This document shows positions 7,410 to 16,445 of a stretch of 64,000 nt of DNA, in pieces (within the stretch, counting starts at the first letter, position 1; each line of letters opens with the position of its first letter). This DNA comes from Photobacterium halotolerans DSM 18316 (GTDB taxonomy: Bacteria; Pseudomonadota; Gammaproteobacteria; Enterobacterales; Vibrionaceae). The position numbers and the translations under genes were made by a program. The notes under the pieces were generated by a model. It was not told the DNA's origin and ran no database searches. It saw nothing but the letters and a program-made list of their open reading frames with translations. The stretch spans positions 691,348-755,347 of the forward strand of contig NZ_KE384319.1 in NCBI RefSeq assembly GCF_000425165.1, written 5' to 3'.

Positions 7410-8363
7410 ATGAAATGTTTCGCAAAATCGGGTTTGATCGCGACCGGCTTACTCAGTCTTGGTCTTATGACCACATTGCCTGTCATGGCTAAATCCGTCA
7501 CCGTTGACCACATTATGGGCTCAACCACTGTAGAAACATCGCCAAAACGTGTCGTGGTGATCGGCATTGGTGCGTTAGATGCTGTTGATGCGTTGGGAAT
7601 TAAGCCGGTTGCGGTATCAAAAGGCACGCCATTACCCGGCTATCTCACTCAATATAATGACAATACTGTCTCTTCTGCGGGCACCATTTTTGAACCCGAC
7701 TTTGAATCCATTTATACCCAGAAGCCAGATCTTATTATTGTCGGCCCTCGCAGCTCCAAACACTTTAAAGAACTGACTAACATTGCGCCTACCTTTGTCT
7801 TTGCGGTTGAAAATGGCAGTGATTACTGGCAAAGCACCCAAGCGCTGTGGCACGACTTAGGGGAAATCTTTGATAAACAGGATGTCGTCAAGCAAAAAAT
7901 CGAAACATTAAACCAGCGCTTTGCGGCAATCAAAGACTACAACCAGAGCCATAATATGGATGCGCTCATGCTGATGAGCTCCGGGGGCAATGTGACGTCA
8001 TTTGGTGAAGGCTCTCGCTTTGCCGTCTTGTATCAGGATTTCGGCTTTACACCCACGATTGAAACAGCAGTAAAAGATAAAAAATCAGAGAAAACTGGCG
8101 GGCACGGTCAATTGGTCTCGTATGAACTGGTCAGCCAGGAAAACCCTTCCACCTTGCTGATATTAGACCGCGACAAATTAGTCAATAAAGGAAAAAGTAC
8201 GACCCGACAGGATTTTGATAACGATTTAGTCAAATCAACCAAAGCTTATCAGAATAATCGTATGGTTTACCTTGATATTCCAGCCTGGTATGTCGCCAGC
8301 TCAGGTATTACTGCCACACAAACCATGATTGAAGACATTGAAGCGTTGAACAAAGCGCAGTAA
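7410..8363 (+). CDS. vctP: Siderophore ABC transporter, periplasmic binding protein
   Basis: This 317-residue protein starts at ATG 7410, behind AAAGGAA; a TTG six bases earlier is less likely. A signal peptide of about 27 residues ends in VMA. The mature part has the Fe3+-siderophore binding fold: SPKRVVVIGIGALDAVDALG in the first lobe, FEPDFESIYTQKPDLIIVGP, and the second-lobe segment ALMLMSSGGNVTSFGEGSR. The lack of a lipobox suggests a soluble periplasmic protein. It heads a four-gene Fur-controlled operon (binding protein, two permeases, ATPase), the same composition as vctPDGC of V. cholerae and close to fatB systems. The ligand is probably a catecholate iron complex, inferred from the neighbouring IrgA-like receptor. 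The exact orthologue (VctP or FatB) is not certain. Confidence 0.88.
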   Translation: MKCFAKSGLIATGLLSLGLMTTLPVMAKSVTVDHIMGSTTVETSPKRVVVIGIGALDAVDALGIKPVAVSKGTPLPGYLTQYNDNTVSSAGTIFEPDFESIYTQKPDLIIVGPRSSKHFKELTNIAPTFVFAVENGSDYWQSTQALWHDLGEIFDKQDVVKQKIETLNQRFAAIKDYNQSHNMDALMLMSSGGNVTSFGEGSRFAVLYQDFGFTPTIETAVKDKKSEKTGGHGQLVSYELVSQENPSTLLILDRDKLVNKGKSTTRQDFDNDLVKSTKAYQNNRMVYLDIPAWYVASSGITATQTMIEDIEALNKAQ

Positions 8364-8380
8364 TCAGATCTGAGGTTGTT

Positions 8381-9319
8381 GTGACTAAATTGCTGTTTAT
8401 TTTAGTCTGCCTGAGTTTGTCTTCATTATTTATTGGGGTGGGCAACGTATCGTTAGCCCACCTTATTAATGGTGATGCCAATGCCTGGCAATTATTTATG
8501 TCTAGCCGTGTTCCCCGTTTACTTGCAATTTTGCTGGCCGGTGGAGGACTGAGTATCGCTGGCCTTATCATGCAGCAAATCAGCCAGAACCGATTTGCTG
8601 CGCCTTCTACCTCAGGCACGATTGAGTGCTCAATGCTGGGTTTTGTCTTAAGTTTAGTGATTTTTGGCAACGGCGATCAGCTGTGGCTTATTTTTGCTAC
8701 TGCAATGATCGGCACGCTGTTCTTTGTACAGCTTATCCAGCGAATTCAATTTAAAAACGCGGTTTTTGTACCTTTAATTGGGATCATTTTCGGCAATATC
8801 ATTGCTTCTATGGCAACCTTCATCGCCTATAAATATGATGCACTGCAAAACCTGTCTGGCTGGGCTGTCGCTAATTTTGCCAACATCCTGGCAGGCAATT
8901 ATGAGCTGCTCTATATTGCCCTGCCTGTCGCCATCTTCAGCTATGTATACGCAACACGCATTTCAGCGGTGGGGATGGGCAAAGACTTCGCAATCAATCT
9001 TGGTCTGAATTATCAGCAAGTGATGACGATTGGTGTCGCGCTGATCTCGATTATGGCCGCTACTGTGGTGATGATTGTCGGCCAGTTGCCCTTTCTCGGC
9101 TTGATTGTTCCCAACCTGGTTAACCATTTTTATGGCGATAACCTGCGCAAGAACATTCCGCGCACTGCTGTGTTAGGTGCGATTCTGGTTCTGGCATGCG
9201 ATCTGGTTGGCCGGGTGCTGATTTTTCCTTACGAAATTCCAATCTCCATGGTGATCAGCCTGCTCGGTGGCAGTGTCTTTATTTTCCTGGTGTTGAAAGG
9301 AATGCGCCATGAGCAATAA
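8381..9319 (+). CDS. vctD: Siderophore ABC transporter, FecCD-type permease 1
   Basis: This 312-residue inner-membrane protein starts at a GTG (8381) with GAGG five bases upstream. It has about nine hydrophobic segments and the FecCD/BtuC signatures SRVPRLLAILLAGGGLSIAG (about residues 43-62) and GQLPFLGLIVPNLVNH (about 232-247), which form the translocation pore and the ATPase-contact loop. The stop overlaps the start of the second permease by 11 bases, indicating translational coupling. With permease 2 it would form the heterodimeric membrane channel that takes iron-siderophore from the binding protein into the cytoplasm. Confidence 0.87.
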   Translation: MTKLLFILVCLSLSSLFIGVGNVSLAHLINGDANAWQLFMSSRVPRLLAILLAGGGLSIAGLIMQQISQNRFAAPSTSGTIECSMLGFVLSLVIFGNGDQLWLIFATAMIGTLFFVQLIQRIQFKNAVFVPLIGIIFGNIIASMATFIAYKYDALQNLSGWAVANFANILAGNYELLYIALPVAIFSYVYATRISAVGMGKDFAINLGLNYQQVMTIGVALISIMAATVVMIVGQLPFLGLIVPNLVNHFYGDNLRKNIPRTAVLGAILVLACDLVGRVLIFPYEIPISMVISLLGGSVFIFLVLKGMRHEQ

Positions 9320-10274
9320 ACAAATAACGGATAAACATAAAATGTTTCTCCTGCTGATTTTAAGCATAGTCATGGCCGGGCTGTTCATTGGTTATGGCCT
9401 AACGGCTGACAACTACCAATACTTCTTATCGCGCCGAATTCCCAAGGTACTGGCAATGATCATTGCTGGCTTCGCCATTGGTATTGCGTCTTTTTGCTTT
9501 CAGACCATTACCAATAACCGGATACTAACTCCGGGCATCATGGGCTTTGACTCGCTGTATTTGCTTATTCAGGTGCTGGTCGTCAGCCTGTTTGGCGGGC
9601 TGAGTGTGATGATGACCCATGCTGTGATCAACTTTTCGATCTCCGTGATCTTGATGATGGCATTTTCTTTCATTTTGTTCTTACTCTATTTCCGGTATTC
9701 CGCCAGCAATATTATTTCACTGCTGTTATTAGGTGTTATTTTTGGTCAGCTTTTCCAAAGCGGTTCGTCTTTTCTCACCATGCTGATGGATCCGGATGAG
9801 TTTGCCAATGTACAAGCCAGTATGTTTGCAAGTTTCAATAATATTCATGTGGAATTAGTGTATTGGACATTACCTGTTCTGATTCTGGTGTCAGCCTGGT
9901 TATTTAACATTCACCGAACGCTTGATGTGTACTTACTCGACCAGGATAACGCCACCAGCCTGGGTGTGGATATTCAGCGAACAACGCGTACCGTTTTATT
10001 GCTGTCCTCTGTGTTAATTGCCATTGCAACCGCGTTAATCGGTCCGATTATGTTCTTTGGCCTTTTGATCACCAACCTGACCCGGGAATGGCTGAAAACC
10101 TATCAACACAAATATTTATTAACCGTCTGCGGTTTGATGTCTGTCGCGACTTTGCTAACCGGTCAATGGGTTATCGAAAAAGCATTTGGCTTTGAAACCA
10201 CACTGAGCGTGGTGATTAACTTTGCCGGCGGCATCTATTTCTTATTCTTACTGTTACGAAGTAAAGTGGTGTAA
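9309..10274 (+). CDS. vctG: Siderophore ABC transporter, FecCD-type permease 2
   Basis: This 321-residue inner-membrane protein is a FecCD relative of the preceding gene. SRRIPKVLAMIIAGFAIGIA near residues 39-58 and GPIMFFGLLITNLTREW near the C-terminal third correspond to the conserved permease motifs. It overlaps permease 1 by 11 bases and precedes the ATPase gene by five bases, so all are read from one message. It is the partner half of the translocation channel. Confidence 0.87.
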   Translation: MSNKQITDKHKMFLLLILSIVMAGLFIGYGLTADNYQYFLSRRIPKVLAMIIAGFAIGIASFCFQTITNNRILTPGIMGFDSLYLLIQVLVVSLFGGLSVMMTHAVINFSISVILMMAFSFILFLLYFRYSASNIISLLLLGVIFGQLFQSGSSFLTMLMDPDEFANVQASMFASFNNIHVELVYWTLPVLILVSAWLFNIHRTLDVYLLDQDNATSLGVDIQRTTRTVLLLSSVLIAIATALIGPIMFFGLLITNLTREWLKTYQHKYLLTVCGLMSVATLLTGQWVIEKAFGFETTLSVVINFAGGIYFLFLLLRSKVV

Positions 10275-10279
10275 CCCTG

Positions 10280-11038
10280 ATGATTGAATTAAAACAATTA
10301 ACCAAACGCTTTGGCGATCACCCTGTGGTGAACAATGCCAGTGCGGAATTTGCAAAAGGGAAAGTCACGGCAATTATTGGCCCCAATGGTGCCGGGAAAA
10401 GTACACTGCTTTCTATGGCCGGACGTTTGTTAAAGCGTGATGAGGGCGAAGTCTGGATTGATGGCAGGGAGCTGGTGGCGTGGGATACCAAGGCCTTGGC
10501 CAAACGTTTATCTGTGTTGCGCCAGGCTAACAGCGTTAGCCTGCGGTTTACCGTGCGCGAGCTGATCGCCTTCGGCCGGTTTCCTTATTGCCAGGGCAAC
10601 TTAACCACAGAAGATAATGATGTGATCGATAAAGCCATTGCGTATTTAGATCTCGGTAACATCCAGGATAGCTACCTCGACGAACTCAGTGGCGGGCAAC
10701 GTCAGCTCGCTTTTATTGCCATGGTGATCGCACAAGATACCGATTATGTCTTTTTAGATGAGCCGCTCAATAACTTAGATATCAAGCACTCTTTGCAAAT
10801 CATGCACACCATTCGTCGTTTAGCCCATGAATTACATAAAGCGGTGGTCATCGTCATTCATGATATCAACTTTGCGTCCTGCTACTCCGACACCATCATT
10901 GCGCTGAAAAAAGGTGAAATTATCGCCAAGGGCCGGGTTGAACAAGTGATTGATGCTGATGTGCTGTCTGAGATATACGAAACCCCTTTTAACGTTATCG
11001 AAATCAACGGAAAACGTATGTGTTTATACTTCTCGTAA
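10280..11038 (+). CDS. vctC: Siderophore ABC transporter, ATP-binding protein
   Basis: This is a 252-residue cytoplasmic ABC ATPase. Walker A GPNGAGKST is at about residues 34-42, the signature LSGGQRQ is in the middle, Walker B YVFLDEPLNNLD follows, and the switch His is in VIVIHDINFA. Its length and order fit the FepC/FecE/VctC family that energises iron-siderophore import. It is the last gene of the operon; the LysR gene converges on it with 28 bases between them. No clear terminator hairpin with a T-run was seen in that gap. Confidence 0.9.
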   Translation: MIELKQLTKRFGDHPVVNNASAEFAKGKVTAIIGPNGAGKSTLLSMAGRLLKRDEGEVWIDGRELVAWDTKALAKRLSVLRQANSVSLRFTVRELIAFGRFPYCQGNLTTEDNDVIDKAIAYLDLGNIQDSYLDELSGGQRQLAFIAMVIAQDTDYVFLDEPLNNLDIKHSLQIMHTIRRLAHELHKAVVIVIHDINFASCYSDTIIALKKGEIIAKGRVEQVIDADVLSEIYETPFNVIEINGKRMCLYFS

Positions 11039-11066
11039 GCACTGATATCCACTCTTCTACTCGGCA

Positions 11067-12017
11067 TCAACCCGCTTCAGACAAGCTACCAGAGGTTTGA
11101 GCAGTCAGGTTAATGGGTTCCAGCCATTCTCTCGGGGCATGCTCATTCAGCGCTTTGATCAATGTTTGCACTCTGAGCGGCAGCACGCCAGCGGCAAAAT
11201 AACACACCACAGGGCGGGCAGCGGCATACCACTCGGGTAAACAGGGCATTAAATTACCCGGGTGCGCTTTGAGGTAATTATTGGCAATCCAGGTCGGTAA
11301 TAACCCGACGCCATAACCCGATGAGATGGAATCAAGCTGCAGCACCAGGTTATCGCTGGTTAACCGGCTGATGGGCGGCATCACCACACAGTCCTCTTGC
11401 CCGTTAGAAAGATAAACGGTATGGCTTTTATCACTGTCAAACGGCAGCCACTGATGAGAATTGAGCTGTTCAGGGTGTGTAATCACGCCGTTTTTCTGGA
11501 TATACCGGGGTGATGCATACAAGCCAAACTGCCAGTAGCCGAGCGTTTTCTTACGCCATGTTCCCGGCAGTTCCTGTTCCCCAATCGCTAGCACTAGGTC
11601 CGGCTCGTGCTGGAAATATTCATCACGGCCCTCGGTAAATAAGCGGATATTGACTTGAGGATGGGCATCCAGAAAATGATGCAGCTCATGCCTTAACCAG
11701 CCTCGCACCAGGCTTTGGGGCGCCAGTAACGTGACTTCGCCTGCCACACTCTGCTTGAGCGATTGCAGCGCATTTTGTGACTCTTCCGCCATGGTCAGTA
11801 AGCGCTGACAGTATTCCGAAAATACCTCTCCGGCACGTGTCAGCATCAGACGGGAACCTTGCTTGATAAACAGCCTTTGCCCCATTTCAGTTTCTAACTG
11901 AGCCAGCCGGCGGCTGATGGTTGATTTCGGCTGATTCAATGCCTTTGCTGCGGCAGTCACACTATGAAAACGACTCAATGCAGCAAATGCCCGGATACCC
12001 TGCAGTTCTGTTTTCAT
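11067..12017 (-). CDS. irgB: LysR-family regulator, IrgB-like
   Basis: This 316-residue protein, from the ATG at 12017 (an ATG at 12023 is also possible), has an N-terminal winged helix-turn-helix (SVTAAAKALNQPKSTISRRL, about residues 19-38) followed by the LysR substrate-binding domain. The frame is open upstream to 12116, but that would cover the palindrome and most of the intergenic control region. It diverges from the TonB-dependent receptor gene, the same layout as irgB and irgA in V. cholerae, where IrgB activates irgA under low iron. The position makes it the likely activator of the receptor. The palindrome at 12033-12047 is a candidate binding site. Confidence 0.78.
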   Translation of the reverse strand: MKTELQGIRAFAALSRFHSVTAAAKALNQPKSTISRRLAQLETEMGQRLFIKQGSRLMLTRAGEVFSEYCQRLLTMAEESQNALQSLKQSVAGEVTLLAPQSLVRGWLRHELHHFLDAHPQVNIRLFTEGRDEYFQHEPDLVLAIGEQELPGTWRKKTLGYWQFGLYASPRYIQKNGVITHPEQLNSHQWLPFDSDKSHTVYLSNGQEDCVVMPPISRLTSDNLVLQLDSISSGYGVGLLPTWIANNYLKAHPGNLMPCLPEWYAAARPVVCYFAAGVLPLRVQTLIKALNEHAPREWLEPINLTAQTSGSLSEAG

Positions 12018-12032
12018 CCTCATCCCATTTTC

Positions 12033-12047
12033 GGAACGGCCCGTTCC
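12033..12047. promoter_or_regulatory. Perfect palindrome between irgB and irgA, candidate LysR operator
   Basis: GGAACGG and CCGTTCC flank a single C. The site lies 15 bases upstream of the irgB-like start and about 84 bases upstream of the receptor start, a usual position for a LysR activator site that also autoregulates. IrgB binding is inferred from position. Confidence 0.5.
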
Positions 12048-12095
12048 ACTCATCGATCTAGTCAATAGCTGCGAATATAGGAATAATCCGCAAAT

Positions 12096-12121
12096 AAATT
12101 TAAGAATCATTATCATTTATG
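12096..12121. promoter_or_regulatory. Fur-box-like site at the irgA start
   Basis: The stretch holds ATCATTATC (12106-12114) and, on the other strand, AATGATAAT. Two overlapping 19-mers each match the Fur consensus at about 13 of 19 positions. The site runs up to the Shine-Dalgarno of the receptor gene, so Fur could block initiation of transcription or lie within the first transcribed bases. Confidence 0.65.
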
Positions 12122-12130
12122 GAAAAAATA

Positions 12131-14074
12131 ATGTCTAGCTATCGTTTACCCCTTTCCACTTTGACGGGCTCAGTACTATTGGCTGCCAGTGTACAGGCCG
12201 CTCAGCAATCCCCTGTGACCGAAACCATGGTAGTGACTGCATCCGGTTATGAGCAGGCTGAAATCACCGCGCCCGCCAGCATCAGTGTGATCACTCGTGA
12301 TGAGCTTGAGCATAAATATTATCGTGATGTCACCGATGCACTGAAAACGGTTCCCGGTGTCACCATCACAGGGGGTGGCGACAATAAAGACATCAGTATC
12401 CGCGGTATGGGTTCTGCGTACACTTTGATTCTGGTTGATGGTAAACGCCAGTCGTCTCGCCAAACCCGGCCAAACAGTGACGGGCCGGGAATAGAACAAG
12501 GCTGGCTGCCGCCTTTAGAAGCGATTGAGCGCATTGAGGTTATCCGCGGCCCGATGTCGACACTATACGGTTCCGATGCCATTGGCGGTGTTGTTAACAT
12601 CATCACCCGCAAAGACAACCAGCACTGGCTCGGCAATCTTCAATTGGGTACCACCATTCAGGAAAATCGCGACTCTGGCGATGAGCGCAGTGCCAACTTC
12701 TTCCTTACCGGCCCATTAACGGAAAATCTCACCGCACAGTTTAACGGCCAAACCACAGTCCGCGATGAAGACACGATCACCAATGGCTATCAAGATAAAG
12801 ATCTCAACAGCTTCAGCTCCAAGCTCACATATCAGCTGAATGATCAACACGATATTTCATTAGAAGCAGGGATCAGCGAGCAATCCCGCGCCGGAACGGT
12901 TGGTAAGTCAGTCGCAACACAAGGCTGCCGCGGAGAATGTGTTGATACTTTAGAAGAATATACCCGTACCCATTACGCCATCACTCACCAGGGTGACTGG
13001 GGCGCCGTCGGGCAATCCAACACTTATTTGCAATATGAAAACTCGGAAAACAAAACCCGGGAGATGGAAAGCAAAAACACTGTCTTCAAGACCAGCCTGG
13101 TCACTCCAGTCTCTTCCCATATTTTGACATCGGGTTTTGAATATCAATATGAAAAACTTGAAGATTATACATCCAACAGTGCTTCCGACTTAACGGAGCT
13201 GGACAGTAACCGTGTGGCGGTCTTTGTTGAAGATGAATGGGCCATTGTCGACTCATTCAGCTTAACGCTAGGGGCGCGTGTCGATGACGATGAAAACTAC
13301 GGTACTCATGTCAGCCCCCGTGCTTACGGTGTCTGGAGCATCGCATCAAATTGGGTGTTTAAAGGCGGTGTATCGACCGGTTATCGCGCGCCGACATTGC
13401 GTGAAACCTCGGCAGATTGGGCACAAGGCAGCCGCGGCGGCGATATCTATGGTAACCCGGATCTGCAGCCTGAAAAGTCAGTCAATACCGAAGTCAGTCT
13501 GAACTACCAGAATGATGACGGGCTCACTTCGAGCGTCACGCTCTTTAATAACGACTTTAAAGATAAGATTTCTCGTATCGAATGTACCAGTTGTGGCCCG
13601 GTCAACAGCAGTGGCAGCGTGGCAACAAAACGCATCAACATCGATGAAGCGACGACACAAGGTGTCGAACTCAGCCTCAGCACTCCACTGGGTGACAGTG
13701 TCTTCTGGAACGCCAGCTACACCTTTAACGATTCTGAGCAAAAATCGGGCGACTATAAGGGCCAGCCACTGGTTCAGTTGCCAAAGCATTTATTCAGCAC
13801 CGATCTTTCCTGGCAAGCCACGGCTGACTTAGAAACCTGGGGACAGGTCACCTATCACGGCGAAGAGATGGAACCGACAACAGGGCCATCATCAAGCAGC
13901 CTGGAAGCCCCGTCTTATACCTTCCTAGACATGGGGGTAAGTTATCAGTTAACGGATAATGTGGCCGTCAATGCCGCCATTTATAACCTGCTGGATGAAG
14001 AAGTCACTTATGACGAATATGGCTATGTGGAAGATGGTCGACGTTACTGGGTGGGTATGAATGTCGGGTTCTGA
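12131..14074 (+). CDS. irgA: TonB-dependent siderophore receptor, IrgA-like
   Basis: This 647-residue outer-membrane receptor starts at ATG 12131, with GGA seven bases upstream; an in-frame ATG at 12119 lacks a ribosome-binding site. The signal peptide ends near ASVQA. A TonB box (ETMVVTA) follows. The plug domain spans roughly residues 40-155 (ISIRGMGSAYTLILVDGKRQ; MSTLYGSDAIGGVVNIITRK) and a 22-strand barrel ends in the terminal aromatic Phe (GMNVGF). Two cysteines in CRGEC and two in CTSC lie in predicted loops, as in FepA-type receptors. Length and divergent LysR neighbour match IrgA, the enterobactin/catecholate receptor of V. cholerae; VctA is a close relative. With the adjacent importer it gives a full outer-to-inner membrane route. 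Confidence 0.87.
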   Translation: MSSYRLPLSTLTGSVLLAASVQAAQQSPVTETMVVTASGYEQAEITAPASISVITRDELEHKYYRDVTDALKTVPGVTITGGGDNKDISIRGMGSAYTLILVDGKRQSSRQTRPNSDGPGIEQGWLPPLEAIERIEVIRGPMSTLYGSDAIGGVVNIITRKDNQHWLGNLQLGTTIQENRDSGDERSANFFLTGPLTENLTAQFNGQTTVRDEDTITNGYQDKDLNSFSSKLTYQLNDQHDISLEAGISEQSRAGTVGKSVATQGCRGECVDTLEEYTRTHYAITHQGDWGAVGQSNTYLQYENSENKTREMESKNTVFKTSLVTPVSSHILTSGFEYQYEKLEDYTSNSASDLTELDSNRVAVFVEDEWAIVDSFSLTLGARVDDDENYGTHVSPRAYGVWSIASNWVFKGGVSTGYRAPTLRETSADWAQGSRGGDIYGNPDLQPEKSVNTEVSLNYQNDDGLTSSVTLFNNDFKDKISRIECTSCGPVNSSGSVATKRINIDEATTQGVELSLSTPLGDSVFWNASYTFNDSEQKSGDYKGQPLVQLPKHLFSTDLSWQATADLETWGQVTYHGEEMEPTTGPSSSSLEAPSYTFLDMGVSYQLTDNVAVNAAIYNLLDEEVTYDEYGYVEDGRRYWVGMNVGF

Positions 14075-14094
14075 TACCTGACTCCCCTTACTAT

Positions 14095-14122
14095 CAATGC
14101 CAGCCGGTGTCGGCTGGCATTG
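14095..14122. terminator. Perfect 12-bp hairpin between convergent genes
   Basis: CAATGCCAGCCG (14095-14106) pairs with CGGCTGGCATTG (14111-14122) around a GTGT loop. It lies 20 bases after the irgA stop and in front of the convergent NIPSNAP gene. Neither side has a long T-run, so it is a weak or bidirectional terminator. Confidence 0.6.
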
Positions 14123-14190
14123 TTCAGATCAGTCCCGGTTCATTCAATATCACTGGCATTGCCGCCAGACAATGCATGCTCGCAAGCGTG

Positions 14191-14502
14191 TTATGCATTG
14201 CCGAACACCGGGCGGAAAAAGTTTCGCTCGTAACTGATAATACAGCGGGTATCCTCGGCATACTGAAAGGCGCGCAGGCAATCCGGGTCCGTCATGGACG
14301 CTTTCCGGTAGGTTTCGTAATCAGCAAGGCTGGGAAAGGTGAACAGCGCCAGGGCGATATTACTGGCACCTTCAGAAGGCAGGAAATAGCCGTTGTGCTG
14401 ACCACCAAATTTATTGACGAGCGGTATCCACATTTGGGCATATTCTTCAAATTCGCTGACTTTATAAGGGTCAATAATGTAACGTAAAAAACAAGTCACC
14501 AT
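14191..14502 (-). CDS. NIPSNAP family protein
   Basis: This 103-residue protein has the ferredoxin-like alpha/beta pattern of NIPSNAP/DABB domains: MVTCFLRYIIDPYKVSEFEE, the later GGQHNGYFLP and FPSLADYETYRKA. It has no signal peptide. The family is common in bacteria and its bacterial function is not defined; a dimeric ligand-binding or monooxygenase-like fold is likely. It overlaps the upstream membrane-protein gene by seven bases (14496-14502), so the two are coupled. Confidence 0.85.
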   Translation of the reverse strand: MVTCFLRYIIDPYKVSEFEEYAQMWIPLVNKFGGQHNGYFLPSEGASNIALALFTFPSLADYETYRKASMTDPDCLRAFQYAEDTRCIISYERNFFRPVFGNA

Positions 14503-15116
14503 GATTCATTCCTTTGTTGTGGTTCATTCGTTTGGTGCAGAGAAACCAGCTGGCTGTTATGCCAGCGGGAAAGTAAAAACGTAGCGCACAAAGCACCGAC
14601 TAACGCAAATGCCATATCAGACTGGGTATCCCAGACATAACCCTGTGTACCCAGAAACGCCTCTGCGTTTTCACCTGTCGCCAGTGCTACCCACCATTCA
14701 ATCAGTTCATAAAAGGCGCTGAAGGCTAAACACATAGACACAGCAACCACACTCACCCAAAACCGGCCATTGACTATCTGCTTTCTGATCAGTATTTCCC
14801 TTGCCAGAATCGCCGGGACAAATCCCTGAAAAAAATGACCGACTTTGTCGTAGTTATTTCTTTCGGCCCCGAACAGATTGTCGAACAAAGGCACTTCGGC
14901 GTAGGTGTAATGACCACCCACCATTAACACAATACAATGCAGTAAAATCAGCCCGTACAGTAACGGGGTGAGCCTGAAGGTGTTGTACGTGAGCGCAATC
15001 AGCACAAGGCCAATCAGCGCAGGCAGCACTTCAAGAAACCAGGTAAAGGTATCTTTCGGCTCAATGCCAGACCAGATAAGCACCGCCGTAAAAACAGATA
15101 GCCAGATATATTTCAA
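14496..15116 (-). CDS. DUF2238 (YjdF-like) inner-membrane protein
   Basis: The protein has 206 residues with about six predicted membrane helices. Conserved polar motifs lie between or in the helices: YDKVGHFFQGFVPAILARE (about 109-127) and the FYELIEWW and WDTQSDM segments further on. These match DUF2238, represented by E. coli YjdF, whose function is unknown; the conserved His, Glu and Asp residues in helices suggest a metal site or hydrolase, which is inference. It overlaps the NIPSNAP gene downstream by seven bases. Confidence 0.85.
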   Translation of the reverse strand: MKYIWLSVFTAVLIWSGIEPKDTFTWFLEVLPALIGLVLIALTYNTFRLTPLLYGLILLHCIVLMVGGHYTYAEVPLFDNLFGAERNNYDKVGHFFQGFVPAILAREILIRKQIVNGRFWVSVVAVSMCLAFSAFYELIEWWVALATGENAEAFLGTQGYVWDTQSDMAFALVGALCATFLLSRWHNSQLVSLHQTNEPQQRNESW

Positions 15117-15209
15117 ATGCTTGTCCTTTTATGCATCGAATTGCCTTTCACTTAAATATCATTTCTCTGCCGCTACAGGCAAGCTCGCGGGTTTCACTGT
15201 GAAAAGAGT

Positions 15210-16328
15210 CTAATACTTAGGCACCAAACCATAAGGCAAGCTCTCAAACATGGCCGGTTGGTTGGTGACTGTCGGAGCGGCATGTACGCCACGCCAGTCC
15301 AGTAGCATGATCGCCAGCGTGTTGCGGTGCTCACCGTCATACAGCTCGCTTTCACCTTTTACCGACGGCACCATACCCGTTTGCCGGTCGATCGATGTCT
15401 GGATGAACTGGCGCGTTTTTTCGACCACTGGATCATCCTGCAGGCCGGCTAACAGAAAGCTGATACCCACTTCCGCCACCACATCTTCCTTGGTATGCAA
15501 CAGAATATCGTCGATATGGCGGCGAAAGTGATCATAAATCCACTGAAAATCGCTTTCCTTGAGCTGATACTGATAATACGAGGATGCCGCAAAGATAATA
15601 TGGGTCATGCCGTATATCTTGTTCATGTACTGCTGCTCGCTGAGCTGTTTATCCTGGCTGTCCGGATAGGTCGCCCGGAAAGCAGCAATAAAAGGCTCAA
15701 CCACGTCCTGCTCGCCAAGCTGACGTAACCAGTAAACCTGATTGGCCAGCTGTGCTGCCCAGGCGCGAATCATGTCAGGGTCGGTGGCATAACGGGCAAA
15801 GTCATAGCGGCGGATAATGTCGCGTAATTTGTGATCGTCCCTGTGTTTGAGACCGTATTCATTGGCGCGGGCCATAGAACCCAGCAGATCGACGCCCAAA
15901 AAGTAATACTCAGGGTAATCGCGGGTGGCCAGATAACGTAAATCACTGCGGGCATCATCTTTGCGCTGATATCTGGCTTCACGGGCATCCGAATAGGCTT
16001 TTATCTGTGCCGGTGTGTGAATTTCTGTCGTCACGGCATTGAGCCGGCTTGCCACGCGTGCCAAATCTGACCACACGGCCGACTGGTATTTGGGATCCAG
16101 TGTCTGGCGATACATCCTCAGGCCATAATGGCCCATTTTAAAAGCCGGTAATGTAAACAGCTGGCTTTCAAAGGTTTGACGTATCAACGCCGCATCATCG
16201 GCATAGGATGGCAATACCTGTTGCTGTACAGGCGGTTTTGCAGGTCTGGGCGAAATTTGCATCGCCGCCCAGCCAGGCAGTGAAAGAAGCGTAATCAGAA
16301 GATAAACAACAAAACGACGAATATTCAT
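15210..16328 (-). CDS. DUF3541 family exported protein
   Basis: The protein has 372 residues from ATG 16328, which follows GGGG six bases upstream. A signal peptide of about 22 residues ends in GWAA. The mature part is alpha-helical and soluble, with PAFKMGHYGLRMYRQTLD near residue 62 and a DGEHRNTLAIMLLDWRG block near the end, typical of the Vibrio-centred DUF3541 family. No catalytic motif is recognised; the helical array resembles alpha/alpha-barrel enzymes, which is weak inference. It is transcribed alone, with 117 bases separating it from the alkB-like gene upstream. Confidence 0.75.
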   Translation of the reverse strand: MNIRRFVVYLLITLLSLPGWAAMQISPRPAKPPVQQQVLPSYADDAALIRQTFESQLFTLPAFKMGHYGLRMYRQTLDPKYQSAVWSDLARVASRLNAVTTEIHTPAQIKAYSDAREARYQRKDDARSDLRYLATRDYPEYYFLGVDLLGSMARANEYGLKHRDDHKLRDIIRRYDFARYATDPDMIRAWAAQLANQVYWLRQLGEQDVVEPFIAAFRATYPDSQDKQLSEQQYMNKIYGMTHIIFAASSYYQYQLKESDFQWIYDHFRRHIDDILLHTKEDVVAEVGISFLLAGLQDDPVVEKTRQFIQTSIDRQTGMVPSVKGESELYDGEHRNTLAIMLLDWRGVHAAPTVTNQPAMFESLPYGLVPKY

Positions 16329-16445
16329 ATCAACCCCGCAACGATTTAACAACACAATCATAGCAAAGGCGTCGCTGTTCACGTCAGCCTGTTGTCATTT
16401 AAGTCAGTGGAATATCAGCATTTTTAACTCTGCGGTGCTGAGCAG

